Positions 55,992 through 64,000 of a stretch of DNA of 64,000 bases are shown here, piece after piece; within the stretch, counting starts at the first letter, position 1, and each line of letters opens with the position of its first letter. Both the position numbers and the translations under genes were made by a program. The notes under the pieces were generated by a model. That model had not been told where the DNA came from. It saw nothing but the letters and a program-made list of their open reading frames with translations, and did not search any database. The stretch covers positions 1-64,000 of the forward strand of contig NZ_CP019650.1 of assembly GCF_001999945.1 (NCBI RefSeq), in the 5' to 3' direction. The stretch comes from Microbulbifer agarilyticus (GTDB taxonomy: Bacteria; Pseudomonadota; Gammaproteobacteria; Pseudomonadales; Cellvibrionaceae).

Positions 55992-57542
55992 ATGGCACAC
56001 GGTCCGAAACCCGGTTTTACCCGCTGGCTCTACACCACTAACCACAAAGACATCGGTTCGATGTACCTGTGGTTCAGTTTTGCGATGTTCCTGCTAGGCG
56101 GTTGTATGGCGCTGGTAATCCGCGCCGAATTGTTCCAGCCCGGACTGCAGATTGTGCAGCCCGGTTTCTTTAACCAGATGACCACCATGCATGGCCTGAT
56201 CATGGTGTTCGGTGCGGTGATGCCCGCCTTTGTAGGGCTTGCCAACTGGATGGTGCCGATGATGATCGGCGCACCGGATATGGCCCTGCCGCGGATGAAT
56301 AACTGGAGCTTCTGGATTCTGCCATTCGCCTTCGCGATGCTGGTATCCACACTGTTCATGGAAGGTGGCGCGCCCGATTTCGGCTGGACCTTCTACGCAC
56401 CGCTCTCCACCGAGTACGCGCCGCCCAGCGTGACCTTCTTTATCTTCGCCGTACACATTATGGGTGCCTCATCCATTATGGGTGCGATCAATATCGTGGC
56501 CACGATTCTGAATATGCGCGCACCGGGCATGACCCTGATGAAGATGCCGCTGTTCGTTTGGACCTGGCTGATTACCGCTTACCTGCTGATCGCGGTAATG
56601 CCGGTACTGGCCGGTGTGGTCACCATGATGTTGATGGATATCCACTTCGGCACCAGCTTCTTCAGCGCCGCCGGTGGTGGTGACCCGGTACTGTTCCAGC
56701 ATGTGTTCTGGTTCTTCGGGCACCCCGAGGTGTACATCATGATCCTGCCGGCATTCGGCATTGTGTCGGCGATTATTCCCACCTTCGCGCGCAAGCCGCT
56801 GTTCGGTTACAGCTCTATGGTTTACGCCACCGCGAGTATCGCGTTCCTCAGCTTTATCGTGTGGGCGCACCACATGTTTACGGTAGGCATGCCCATTGCC
56901 GGTGAGTTGTTCTTTATGTACGCGACCATGCTGATCGCGGTCCCTACCGGCGTGAAGGTGTTCAACTGGGTGAGCACCATGTTCCGGGGGTCGATGACCT
57001 TCGAGACCCCAATGTTGTTCTCCATTGCCTTCGTGATTCTGTTTACCATTGGCGGCTTCTCTGGCCTGATGCTAGCCATCGCACCGGCGGACTTCCAGTA
57101 TCACGATACCTATTTCGTTGTGGCGCACTTCCACTACGTGCTGGTGCCTGGGGCCATCTTCTCGATCACCGCAGGCGTTTACTACTGGTTGCCGAAATGG
57201 ACCGGCAACATGTACAACGAGTCCATGGGTAAAGTGCATTTCTGGCTCGCCTTTGTCGGCCTGAATGTCACCTTCTTCCCGATGCACTTTGTTGGCCTGG
57301 CCGGCATGCCGCGCCGAATTCCCGACTACGCACTGCAGTTTGCCGACTTTAACCAGATTGCCAGCGTGGGCGCCTTCCTGTTTGGTGCAGCGCAGATCTT
57401 GTTCCTGTTCAACGTGATCCGCACCGTGCGCGGTGGCGAGAAGGCGACCGACGAAGTTTGGGAAAACCCGGAAGGGTTGGAGTGGAGCGTGCCGTCGCCG
57501 GCACCGTATCACACCTTCAGCACGCCACCGGTCGTACGTTGA
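55992..57542 (+). CDS. ctaD: Cytochrome c oxidase subunit I
   Basis: Subunit I carries heme a and the heme a3-CuB oxygen-reducing site. The 516-residue protein has 12 membrane segments. TTNHKDIGSMYL opens it; the heme a His is in MTTMHGLIMVF; CuB ligands are in WFFGHPEVYIMILPAFG (His-Tyr) and WAHHMFTVGM; the heme a3/a His pair is in VVAHFHYVL. It starts 24 bp after ctaC. Confidence 0.98.
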   Translation: MAHGPKPGFTRWLYTTNHKDIGSMYLWFSFAMFLLGGCMALVIRAELFQPGLQIVQPGFFNQMTTMHGLIMVFGAVMPAFVGLANWMVPMMIGAPDMALPRMNNWSFWILPFAFAMLVSTLFMEGGAPDFGWTFYAPLSTEYAPPSVTFFIFAVHIMGASSIMGAINIVATILNMRAPGMTLMKMPLFVWTWLITAYLLIAVMPVLAGVVTMMLMDIHFGTSFFSAAGGGDPVLFQHVFWFFGHPEVYIMILPAFGIVSAIIPTFARKPLFGYSSMVYATASIAFLSFIVWAHHMFTVGMPIAGELFFMYATMLIAVPTGVKVFNWVSTMFRGSMTFETPMLFSIAFVILFTIGGFSGLMLAIAPADFQYHDTYFVVAHFHYVLVPGAIFSITAGVYYWLPKWTGNMYNESMGKVHFWLAFVGLNVTFFPMHFVGLAGMPRRIPDYALQFADFNQIASVGAFLFGAAQILFLFNVIRTVRGGEKATDEVWENPEGLEWSVPSPAPYHTFSTPPVVR

Positions 57543-57566
57543 TCTGGAGTTGAGGAGGCTGGCATC

Positions 57567-58139
57567 ATGGCACTGAGCGCAAATGCAAAAACCACAGCCA
57601 GGTTGACGACCCTAGCGGTCGGCATGCTCGGCTTTGCGCTGTTCGTGATGCCGCCACTCTACGATGCCTTTTGTGAAATAACTGGTCTGAACGGCAAAAC
57701 CGGCGGTCGCTACGAAGCGGTGCCGGCGGCGGTCGACACAGAGCGCACGGTCAAAGTGCAGTTTGTGGCGAGTAATAACGAAAACATGCCGTGGGAGTTT
57801 AAACCCGGCATGGTCGAAATACGTGTGCACCCCGGTGAGGCAGTGGATACCGTATTTCACGCGCGCAATCCCACCGATCGCGAAATGATCGGCCAGGCCA
57901 TCCCCAGCTTGGTGCCATTCAAGGCCGCTAACTATTTTCACAAGACCGAGTGCTTCTGCTTCAACCAGCAATCACTCGCCGCCGGCGAAACCGCGGAATT
58001 GGGACTGCGCTTTATCGTCGACCCCGATCTGCCCGTCGGCGTGAACACCATTACGCTTTCCTACACGCTGTTTGATGTCACGGAAAGATTTGCCAAACAA
58101 GCGAACAACAAAAATACCGACTCCGAGCGAGAGGGATAA
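57567..58139 (+). CDS. ctaG: Cytochrome c oxidase assembly protein CtaG (Cox11)
   Basis: CtaG/Cox11 delivers copper to the CuB site. The 190-residue protein has one N-terminal membrane segment (LAVGMLGFALFVMPPLYDAFCEITGLNGKT) and a periplasmic Ig-like domain with the copper-binding line NYFHKTECFCFNQQSLAAGE, holding the CFCF pair. The downstream VDPDLP is also conserved. It overlaps no gene but has only 5 bp before ctaE. Confidence 0.96.
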   Translation: MALSANAKTTARLTTLAVGMLGFALFVMPPLYDAFCEITGLNGKTGGRYEAVPAAVDTERTVKVQFVASNNENMPWEFKPGMVEIRVHPGEAVDTVFHARNPTDREMIGQAIPSLVPFKAANYFHKTECFCFNQQSLAAGETAELGLRFIVDPDLPVGVNTITLSYTLFDVTERFAKQANNKNTDSEREG

Positions 58140-58144
58140 AAACT

Positions 58145-59035
58145 ATGGCCACTGAAAGCAGCTACTATGTGCCCGAGCAGTCCCGGCTGCCCATCTTCGC
58201 CACCATCGGCATATTCCTGATGGCGTTTGGCGCCGCTACCTGGATCAATGGCGGCAGCTCCTATATTTTCTTTGCCGGCAGCCTGGCGATGGCCACCGTG
58301 TTGTGGTTCTGGTTTGCCGCGGTAATTAAAGAAAACATGCAGGGGCTCAACAGTGATCAGCTCAAGCGCTCTTACGTGTGGGGCATGGGTTGGTTTATTT
58401 TTTCCGAGGTCATGTTCTTTGCCGCCTTCTTTGGTGCGCTGTACTACATCCGCACCTTTTCCCTGCCGTGGCTTGGTGGCGAAGGTGATCGCGGCTCTTC
58501 GAACATGCTGTGGGAAGGCTTCCAGAATACCTGGCCATTGATGGTGACTCCGGAGCAGGCGGTGAGTGGTGAAGCCGCAAAAGTGGTTGGCCCCAAGGGC
58601 ATCATCGACCCCTGGCACCTGCCATTGATTAACACCGTGCTGCTGCTCGCTTCCAGTGTCACCGTGCATATCGCGCACGTGTATCTGAAAAAGGGTAACC
58701 GCAAAGGCTTTAATTGGTGGCTTACTGCAACTGTTGCCTTGGGTGGCGCCTTTCTGTTCTTCCAGGTTGAAGAATACCTGGAAGCCTACCAGCATCTTGG
58801 TCTGACTCTGGAATCCGGAATTTACGGTACGACCTTCTTTATGCTCACCGGATTCCACGGTATGCATGTAACACTTGGCACCGTTATGCTGCTGATTATG
58901 TTATTGCGTTCGGTGATTGCGAATCACTTCAAGCCGGACGATCACTTTGGCTTTGAAGCGGCTAGCTGGTACTGGCACTTCGTAGATGTGGTTTGGGTAG
59001 GTCTGTTTATCTTCGTTTACGTACTGGGCGCCTAA
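58145..59035 (+). CDS. ctaE: Cytochrome c oxidase subunit III
   Basis: Subunit III stabilises the oxidase and shapes proton uptake. The 296-residue protein has seven predicted membrane helices; signature stretches are WGMGWFIFSEVMFFAAFFGALYYIR, FFQVEEYLEAY, and FHGMHVTLGTVMLL followed by ASWYWHFVDVVWVGLFIFVYV. Between helices there is an insertion (about residues 118-160) typical of gammaproteobacterial caa3 subunits. A weak bidirectional terminator follows. Confidence 0.97.
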   Translation: MATESSYYVPEQSRLPIFATIGIFLMAFGAATWINGGSSYIFFAGSLAMATVLWFWFAAVIKENMQGLNSDQLKRSYVWGMGWFIFSEVMFFAAFFGALYYIRTFSLPWLGGEGDRGSSNMLWEGFQNTWPLMVTPEQAVSGEAAKVVGPKGIIDPWHLPLINTVLLLASSVTVHIAHVYLKKGNRKGFNWWLTATVALGGAFLFFQVEEYLEAYQHLGLTLESGIYGTTFFMLTGFHGMHVTLGTVMLLIMLLRSVIANHFKPDDHFGFEAASWYWHFVDVVWVGLFIFVYVLGA

Positions 59036-59044
59036 CGAAAAATT

Positions 59045-59074
59045 AGGGGTGGATACCTTTGGGTGCCCACCCCT
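59045..59074. terminator. Weak bidirectional terminator
   Basis: AGGGGTGG (59045-59052) pairs with CCACCCCT (59067-59074) around 14 bases; only a short T-rich tail follows. It lies between convergent ctaE and the DUF2909 gene. Confidence 0.5.
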
Positions 59075-59082
59075 TCACTGAA

Positions 59083-59307
59083 TCAGTATTTGTTTGCCCA
59101 GGGTGCGGTGTTGGAAAGTATGCCGCTGTCGAAGCCATACCAGATGGCCACAAGTAGCAGAGCTGCCAGAGAAACTCGAATACCTAATGCATAGAGGGAA
59201 CGTTTTGATTCTGGCGCGCCCATGTCGCGCAACAGAAAAAAGAGTGCACTGGTCAGGCTGGCCAGTACCGCGAGAAACAACAACACAATTATTGCTTTAA
59301 GCCACAT
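59083..59307 (-). CDS. Twin transmembrane protein, DUF2909 family
   Basis: The 74-residue protein has two membrane segments (MWLKAIIVLLFLAVLASLTSALFFLL and LGIRVSLAALLLVAIWYGFD) with a charged linker (RDMGAPESKR), matching DUF2909, a family usually found between ctaE and surf1 in Pseudomonas-type genomes. ATG 59307 is chosen; GTG 59319 is an alternative. Its place suggests a role in oxidase assembly, unproven. It is the only minus-strand gene in the oxidase cluster. Confidence 0.8.
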   Translation of the reverse strand: MWLKAIIVLLFLAVLASLTSALFFLLRDMGAPESKRSLYALGIRVSLAALLLVAIWYGFDSGILSNTAPWANKY

Positions 59308-59339
59308 AACAAACGCCACTTATTGAAGTATTTATTGGC

Positions 59340-60173
59340 ATGATAGCTCCCAAAAAATCGCAGCACCAACGCGATCAGGCAGTACAGACTGGGAACTCCG
59401 CCCATTCCGCGCAATTGGCAAAAGGCCAGGATCATTTAGCGCGGGAGGCCAGTGTAGCATTTATCCGCAACTGGCCACTGACCGTTCTGAGTTTATGTTT
59501 TTTCCCCCTGTTGTTAGGGCTGGGTAACTGGCAGCTACAACGGGCGGCGGAAAAAGAAGGTATCCAGCAGCAGGTTGACGCACGTCTTAGTGCACAGCCC
59601 ATCAAAATTTCCGATCTAAAAGTCCCCGCGACCTATACCCCGCTACGCCTGCTGGGGTTTTATACCGATGAATATTTTCTCCTGGATAACCGCACCCGCC
59701 ACGGTCGTGTCGGTTATGAGGTTCTGCAGGTATTTGAAACCGGCAGCGGCAGCGCAGAAAAGTCGCGCTGGTTGATCAATCGTGGATGGGTGCCGGCAAA
59801 CAGTCACCGTGACCAGTTGCCGGAAGTGTCCTATCCATTAGCGGCCAAGGTAATCACCGGCTTTCTCTACCCGAATGGCGATTCGATCGCGGACGCCGCT
59901 GCTTTGCCGGCCGTTGCTGTCCACGGCCGCATCCAGTCACTGGCACAGTTGCGCGCGCATACCAGCGGGTTGCAACAACCGGACTGGCATATTCGCCTGA
60001 GTGCAGATTCCGATACCGCTCTGCTAACCGATTGGAAATTGTTGACCACCAGTCCGGCCAAGCACACGGGTTATGCGGTGCAATGGTTCACCATGGCTTT
60101 CGCCCTGCTGGTGATGTGGCTGCTGGCTGCGACTAACCTGCGACAAATAGTGCGAGAAAAGTGGTTTAAATAA
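59340..60173 (+). CDS. SURF1-family oxidase assembly protein
   Basis: SURF1 helps insert heme a into subunit I. The 277-residue protein has two membrane helices (LTVLSLCFFPLLLGLGNWQLQRAAEKE, with the family motif GxWQxxR, and YAVQWFTMAFALLVMWLLAA) enclosing a periplasmic domain with NRTRHGRVGYEVLQVF and WLINRGWVPA. The N-terminal tail of about 40 residues is polar and of low complexity. It is followed by the CxxxC protein. Confidence 0.92.
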   Translation: MIAPKKSQHQRDQAVQTGNSAHSAQLAKGQDHLAREASVAFIRNWPLTVLSLCFFPLLLGLGNWQLQRAAEKEGIQQQVDARLSAQPIKISDLKVPATYTPLRLLGFYTDEYFLLDNRTRHGRVGYEVLQVFETGSGSAEKSRWLINRGWVPANSHRDQLPEVSYPLAAKVITGFLYPNGDSIADAAALPAVAVHGRIQSLAQLRAHTSGLQQPDWHIRLSADSDTALLTDWKLLTTSPAKHTGYAVQWFTMAFALLVMWLLAATNLRQIVREKWFK

Positions 60174-60262
60174 ACACCAAAACAGACATAATCAACTCAT
60201 AACAATAACGAGCACTCAATTGGACCTGCGTCCGGGTATGAGTGTGATAGCGAGGTACTCAC

Positions 60263-60922
60263 GTGACTGAGCAAACCCAGATCGAATCTGAAGTACAGAC
60301 TGACTCTCGGCAGGAGTCTTCATCACCTGCGCCGCGCGGAGGTTTGAGTCGCCTGGCCGGCATGAGTGTGGTCGCGTCTGTGGCTTTACCGATGCTTGCG
60401 GCCTACATCATTTTTTACACCGGTGTAGGCATGCCTACGGATACGGTGAATCAGGGCGAGCTGCTCACGCCAGCCCAGGACCTCGCTGAAATAAATCTAC
60501 TGGCTGACGATGGCAATGCGGTTGATCTTGCGGCGCAGGAGCCGAAATGGCGCTACCTGATTGTGGCGGGAGAAAACTGCGCAGGTGAGTGCGAAAAGCT
60601 CCTCTATACAACGCGTCAGGTACACATCCGCCTGGGTGAGAAATCTCTCCGTGTGGAGCGCCTGCTGGTTACCGGCGCGCCACTCACGGAGCTCCGTCAT
60701 AGTATTCTTGCCGATCAGCACCCGAAGCTGCGCTTTACCACCACCGACCAGAAAAAACTGGATGAGTGGTTGGCGGATAGTGACCACGCGGAATTGAAAC
60801 GCCCCAGTGCGCTGCTGGTCGATCAACAGGGCTACGCCATGATGGTGTACGACAATACCCACAACGGCAATCAGCTACTTAAGGATATCAAGCGACTGCT
60901 GAAGTACTCCTACGAGAAGTAA
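60263..60922 (+). CDS. Single-pass membrane protein with CxxxC motif, cytochrome oxidase cluster
   Basis: The 219-residue protein starts at GTG 60263. After a polar N-terminus it has one membrane helix (VVASVALPMLAAYIIFYTGVG) and a periplasmic domain with a thioredoxin-like run: WRYLIVAGENC106AGEC110EKLLYTTRQV, then LLVDQQGYAMMVYDNTHNGNQLLKDIKRLL (LLVDQQGYAMMVYD). The CxxxC spacing equals that of Sco copper chaperones, although overall similarity is low. The same unassigned gene is found between surf1 and ctaA in Pseudomonas clusters. It may act in copper delivery or as a thiol reductase for CuA. Confidence 0.75.
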   Translation: MTEQTQIESEVQTDSRQESSSPAPRGGLSRLAGMSVVASVALPMLAAYIIFYTGVGMPTDTVNQGELLTPAQDLAEINLLADDGNAVDLAAQEPKWRYLIVAGENCAGECEKLLYTTRQVHIRLGEKSLRVERLLVTGAPLTELRHSILADQHPKLRFTTTDQKKLDEWLADSDHAELKRPSALLVDQQGYAMMVYDNTHNGNQLLKDIKRLLKYSYEK

Positions 60923-60940
60923 CGGGAACAGGAGAAAGCA

Positions 60941-61993
60941 ATGGATGTGGAATCAGACATCACCGAGCTGAGAAAAAACTACAAGCAGGATTGGCGGTTT
61001 CGCCTTGCCTTAATTGGCACCGGGCTTGCGGTAGTCGTAGTGGTGCTCGGCGCATTTACCCGTCTTGCCGATGCCGGATTGGGTTGTCCGGACTGGCCGG
61101 GCTGCTACGGTCACCTGCTGTGGCCGGATAACCAGAGTGAAATCGCCGCGGCCAACGCCGCCTTCCCGGATACCCCGGTAGAGTCCGACAAGACCTGGCC
61201 GGAAATGGTGCATCGCTATTTCGCCGGTATCTTGATGTTGTTGGTGGCCGGTCTTACCTATTTGTTCTGGCGCCGTCGCGGCCATCGCGGCTTTATCCAA
61301 AGTCACATCCTGCTTGGCCTGATCACTCTGCAAGCCGCATTCGGTATGTGGACCGTGACGCTCAAGCTGTGGCCACAGGTAGTGACCCTGCACCTGCTTG
61401 GCGGTATGGCGACCCTGTCGGTGTTGTGGATGTTGTCCGAGCGTTTGCGCTATCGCAAACGACTGATTCCCGCCCACGAATTTACCGCATTGCAACGGCT
61501 GCGCCCGTTGGCGATTGCTGCTGTGGTGGTGGTTGGGTTACAGATTGCACTGGGTGGCTGGACCAGCTCCAACTATGCGGCGCTTGCTTGCCCAGACTTT
61601 CCCAAGTGCCACGACCAGTGGTGGCCCGCGGCAGACTTTGCCGAGGGGTTCAATATTGCCCAGCAAATCGGGCCCAACTACCTCGGCGGTGCAATGGAGA
61701 ACGATGCGCGCACCGCTATTCACCTGACCCATCGCATTGGAGCGATTATCGTCACCCTGATCGTTAGCTTGCTGGCGGTACTCGCATGGCGCGCCGGCTC
61801 GCCGCGCTGGGGGCAGGGTTTACTGGCCGTACTGGGCTTGCAGGTGGCGCTGGGCATCGCCAATGTGGTGATGTTCCTGCCGCTCCCCATTGCCGTGGCA
61901 CACAACGCCGGAGCCGCACTGCTGCTGTTGAGCCTGCTGACCTTCTGTTACCGCATTAATACGGTGCAGCCGGCGATAAAGCAGTATCCGTAG
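60941..61993 (+). CDS. ctaA: Heme A synthase CtaA (Cox15)
   Basis: CtaA oxidises the C8 methyl of heme O to make heme A. The 350-residue membrane protein has eight predicted helices with the paired motifs GAFTRLADAGLGCPDWPGCYG and GGWTSSNYAALACPDFPKCHD (both Cys-Pro-Asp lines visible), plus the histidines in MVHRYFAGI and LTHRIGAII that bind heme. It starts 18 bp after the preceding gene. Confidence 0.96.
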   Translation: MDVESDITELRKNYKQDWRFRLALIGTGLAVVVVVLGAFTRLADAGLGCPDWPGCYGHLLWPDNQSEIAAANAAFPDTPVESDKTWPEMVHRYFAGILMLLVAGLTYLFWRRRGHRGFIQSHILLGLITLQAAFGMWTVTLKLWPQVVTLHLLGGMATLSVLWMLSERLRYRKRLIPAHEFTALQRLRPLAIAAVVVVGLQIALGGWTSSNYAALACPDFPKCHDQWWPAADFAEGFNIAQQIGPNYLGGAMENDARTAIHLTHRIGAIIVTLIVSLLAVLAWRAGSPRWGQGLLAVLGLQVALGIANVVMFLPLPIAVAHNAGAALLLLSLLTFCYRINTVQPAIKQYP

Positions 61994-62197
61994 AGATTAT
62001 TGGAAGAGGATTGAGAAGAGGATTAAGTAGTACCTCTCGGTTGAATTGGTTGAACGAAGGGAAGCCCCGATCGGCTTTCCCTGCCAACGGGCAAACCTTG
62101 CCCGTTGGTAACGCTTGCTCGATAGCGACCTTTGCGCTGCGCCCATACAAGCCAGACGCAAGTGGCCGCCTATAACAACGACAACGAGGTGGTAACC
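61994..62197 (+). other. 204-bp leader with two hairpins before ctaB
   Basis: GGGAAGCC and GGCTTTCCC (62059-62081) pair with one bulge. CCAACGGGCAA and TTGCCCGTTGG (62084-62108) form a perfect 11-bp stem around ACC. No T-run follows, so they are not ordinary terminators; they may stabilise or attenuate the mRNA between ctaA and ctaB. Confidence 0.6.
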
Positions 62198-63106
62198 ATG
62201 AGTACCCAGGCAGTACCCGTCCAACGCGCCAGCTGGCGCGATTACTATGAGCTCACCAAACCCCGTGTGGTGATGCTGATGATTCTCACCTCGGTGATAG
62301 GCATGTTGCTGGCGGTACCAGGCATGGTGCCTCTGGACATACTGATACTGGGTAATCTGGGTATCGCCCTGTGCGCCGGTGGCGCCGCTGCGGTAAACCA
62401 CCTGGTGGACCGTCAAATTGATATCAAAATGGCGCGCACCACTAACCGGCCGGTGGCACGCGGTCGCGTCGAGCCACAGAAGGCGCTGTTGTTTGCCATG
62501 ATTCTCGGTTGCGCGGGCATGGCAATTCTACTCATGTTTGTGAACGCGCTTACCGCCTGGTTAACGCTGCTGTCTCTGCTGGGTTACGCGGTGGTCTACA
62601 CCATGTTTCTCAAGCGCGCGACGCCGCAAAATATTGTAATTGGTGGCCTCGCCGGCGCGGCGCCACCGTTACTGGGGTGGGTTGCCGTCACCGGTGAAGT
62701 GCATGGTCACGGCCTACTGCTTGCGCTGATTATTTTTGCCTGGACACCACCGCACTTCTGGGCGCTTGCCGTACATCGCCGCGATGATTACGCCAAGGCG
62801 GAAATTCCCATGCTGCCGATTACCCATGGGGTGCAATACACCAAAATCCATATTTTGCTGTACACGTTTATTTTGTTTGCGGTTTCGCTGCTGCCATTTG
62901 CCACAGCCATGCTCGGCTGGTTGTATCTGCTGGGCGCCGTGGTATTGGGTATTGGCTTCCTGTATTGGGCGGTGGAAATGCTACGCGACCGCAATCCCAA
63001 CGCGGGCATGGAAACGTTCAAGTACTCGATCATCTATTTGATGGCTCTGTTCTGCATTATGTTGCTGGATCATTATCTGGTGGCGCTACCAACCAGTGGG
63101 GTCTGA
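62198..63106 (+). CDS. ctaB: Protoheme IX farnesyltransferase (heme O synthase)
   Basis: CtaB/CyoE adds the farnesyl tail to protoheme to form heme O, the substrate for CtaA. ATG 62198 (302 aa) has GAGGTGG upstream; an earlier start at 62132 is not needed. UbiA-family Asp-rich motifs are NHLVDRQIDIKMARTTNRPVA and the second region KRATPQNIVIGGLAGAAPPLLGW with the later YAKAEIPMLP. About nine membrane segments. Confidence 0.96.
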   Translation: MSTQAVPVQRASWRDYYELTKPRVVMLMILTSVIGMLLAVPGMVPLDILILGNLGIALCAGGAAAVNHLVDRQIDIKMARTTNRPVARGRVEPQKALLFAMILGCAGMAILLMFVNALTAWLTLLSLLGYAVVYTMFLKRATPQNIVIGGLAGAAPPLLGWVAVTGEVHGHGLLLALIIFAWTPPHFWALAVHRRDDYAKAEIPMLPITHGVQYTKIHILLYTFILFAVSLLPFATAMLGWLYLLGAVVLGIGFLYWAVEMLRDRNPNAGMETFKYSIIYLMALFCIMLLDHYLVALPTSGV

Positions 63107-63107
63107 G

Positions 63108-63776
63108 ATGGGTGAGAATTCGCAGCACACCGCCACGCAAAAGCGGGGAATACTTTTAACCGTCGGCGTTCTGGTTCTGTTCATGGTTGCGGTGATGGCC
63201 GGCTTCCTCAATAAAATGAATCAGCCGCGGGTAATCAGCGATGCCGAGCTGCGCCTCAATGGCGCAATCAAGCTGGAGCGCCCGCGTATTCTCGACGAAT
63301 TCGATTTAATTGCGGATACCGGTAATGCCTTCAAAACCACTCAGCTGGAAGGACGTTGGACGCTGGTGTTTTTCGGCTTCACCCATTGCCCCGACGTATG
63401 CCCGACCACCATGGCGACGCTGAACAACTTTTATCAGACACTGGATGAAGAAACCCAGAAAACCACGGATATTTTACTGGTTTCTGTCGATCCAACGCGG
63501 GACACACCAGAACAACTGCACGACTATGTGCGCTACTTTAATCCGGAGTTTGCCGGGGTCACCGGTGAGTTTCTGAGCCTGAAGCGCTTTGCTAACCAGT
63601 TGAATGTCCCCTTTAACAAGGTGCCCCTGGACGATGGTAATTACACTGTCGACCACGGTTCGCAAGTAGTATTAATAAATCCACGCGGTCACTATCATGG
63701 CTTTTTCAAAGCGCCACTGGATCCGGCCAAAATGAAACTGACCTACCGCTCAATGAGAGCCACGTTCACCGGCTGA
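63108..63776 (+). CDS. Sco1/SenC-type copper chaperone
   Basis: Sco proteins load copper into CuA. ATG 63108 directly follows the ctaB stop (63106). The 222-residue protein has a membrane anchor (GILLTVGVLVLFMVAVMAGFL) and a thioredoxin fold with the copper motif FGFTHCPDVCPTTM (CxxxC) and the later ligand His in VDHGSQVVLINP. It completes the assembly set for the caa3 oxidase. Confidence 0.95.
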   Translation: MGENSQHTATQKRGILLTVGVLVLFMVAVMAGFLNKMNQPRVISDAELRLNGAIKLERPRILDEFDLIADTGNAFKTTQLEGRWTLVFFGFTHCPDVCPTTMATLNNFYQTLDEETQKTTDILLVSVDPTRDTPEQLHDYVRYFNPEFAGVTGEFLSLKRFANQLNVPFNKVPLDDGNYTVDHGSQVVLINPRGHYHGFFKAPLDPAKMKLTYRSMRATFTG

Positions 63777-63805
63777 GGGGACGGGGTTCACTGAAGTGAT
63801 CAACC

Positions 63806-63828
63806 ACAGGCGCTATGATGGCGCCTGT
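63806..63828 (+). terminator. Hairpin after the Sco gene
   Basis: ACAGGCGC (63806-63813) pairs with GCGCCTGT (63821-63828) around TATGATG; only two T follow, so termination would be weak. Confidence 0.45.
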
Positions 63829-63859
63829 TCCCATTCGACCTATTGAAAATGGATTTTCT

Positions 63860-64000
63860 ATGTTTTCTCTAAGTGTTCGGCGGGGAGCGCCGGAAATTGC
63901 TGCGCGTGAACCGTTCGACGGCAAATCTCTCTGGCTGCCCGCCGCTTTCCTGTGTTTTCTGATTATTCCCTTCGGCTGGATTGGTGTGTTTGCGCCGGCG
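63860..64000 (+). CDS. Membrane protein, 3' end outside window
   Basis: The frame is open from ATG 63860 to the window end (47 codons). The product begins MFSLSVRRGAPEIAAREPFD and then enters a hydrophobic segment (LWLPAAFLCFLIIPFGWIGV). It is too short to identify; a multi-pass membrane protein or sensor is possible. Confidence 0.5.
   Translation, partial: MFSLSVRRGAPEIAAREPFDGKSLWLPAAFLCFLIIPFGWIGVFAPA

Overview
The window is about 64 kb of a GC-rich gammaproteobacterial chromosome next to the replication origin. It opens inside dnaA, continues through dnaN, recF and gyrB, and keeps the gene order known from the origin side of Pseudomonas genomes: gmhB-glyS-glyQ, an LpxL-type acyltransferase, trkA-rsmB-fmt-def, a LysM protein, dprA, tsaC, hemF, aroE, and later prlC and the caa3 oxidase genes. 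Protein styles, the S8 protease and the TonB receptors fit a marine Cellvibrionales bacterium, Microbulbifer being my best guess (inference from remembered protein features, not a search).

Layout. 1-6.1 kb: replication genes, with two perfect 16-bp parS palindromes inside recF. 6.2-13.5 kb: a GNAT acetyltransferase, a FecA-like TonB receptor behind a Fur-like site, an RlmI-type 23S rRNA methyltransferase and a large secreted subtilase. 14.0-20.3 kb: glyQ-glyS-gmhB, the acyltransferase, a DUF2239 protein preceded by three CCCGGG-centred palindromes, and an atypical CDP-alcohol phosphatidyltransferase. 20.4-26.5 kb (minus strand): def-fmt-rsmB-trkA-trkH. 26.7-36.7 kb (plus strand): LysM, dprA, a sorbosone-dehydrogenase-like protein, tsaC, hemF, an NTF2-like protein, aroE, purE-purK, a small membrane protein and a small cytochrome c.

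36.7-48.3 kb is the accessory part. It holds a guanidino-modifying (arginine/dimethylarginine deiminase-type) enzyme, an AllC-type carbamoyl amidohydrolase, a LysR regulator, an aldehyde dehydrogenase, an APC permease, a TonB receptor, an FAD amine/amino-acid oxidase and a LuxR-type regulator. Together they look like an import-and-degradation locus for a guanidino or ureido amine. Two near-identical TCACC/GGTGA palindromes lie before its two plus-strand transcription units.

48.3-64 kb: gamma-carbonic anhydrase-like protein, prlC, a YheV-like zinc ribbon protein, two unknown proteins, a MATE exporter, then a complete aa3/caa3 cytochrome oxidase set (CtaC, D, G, E, DUF2909, SURF1, a CxxxC membrane protein, CtaA, CtaB, Sco). 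The window ends inside an unidentified membrane protein gene.

The most unusual signal is not a gene. Three 119-121-bp structured repeats (23289-23407, 25816-25934, 37724-37844) sit in gaps between same-strand genes. Each folds as a 29-30-bp outer stem around two small hairpins whose loops carry GGA. The inner stem differs between copies yet stays paired, and most non-Watson-Crick outer pairs become G-U wobbles on one consistent strand of the element. The GGA loops resemble binding sites of the RNA-binding regulator CsrA/RsmA. No tRNA, rRNA, prophage, insertion sequence or CRISPR array was seen.
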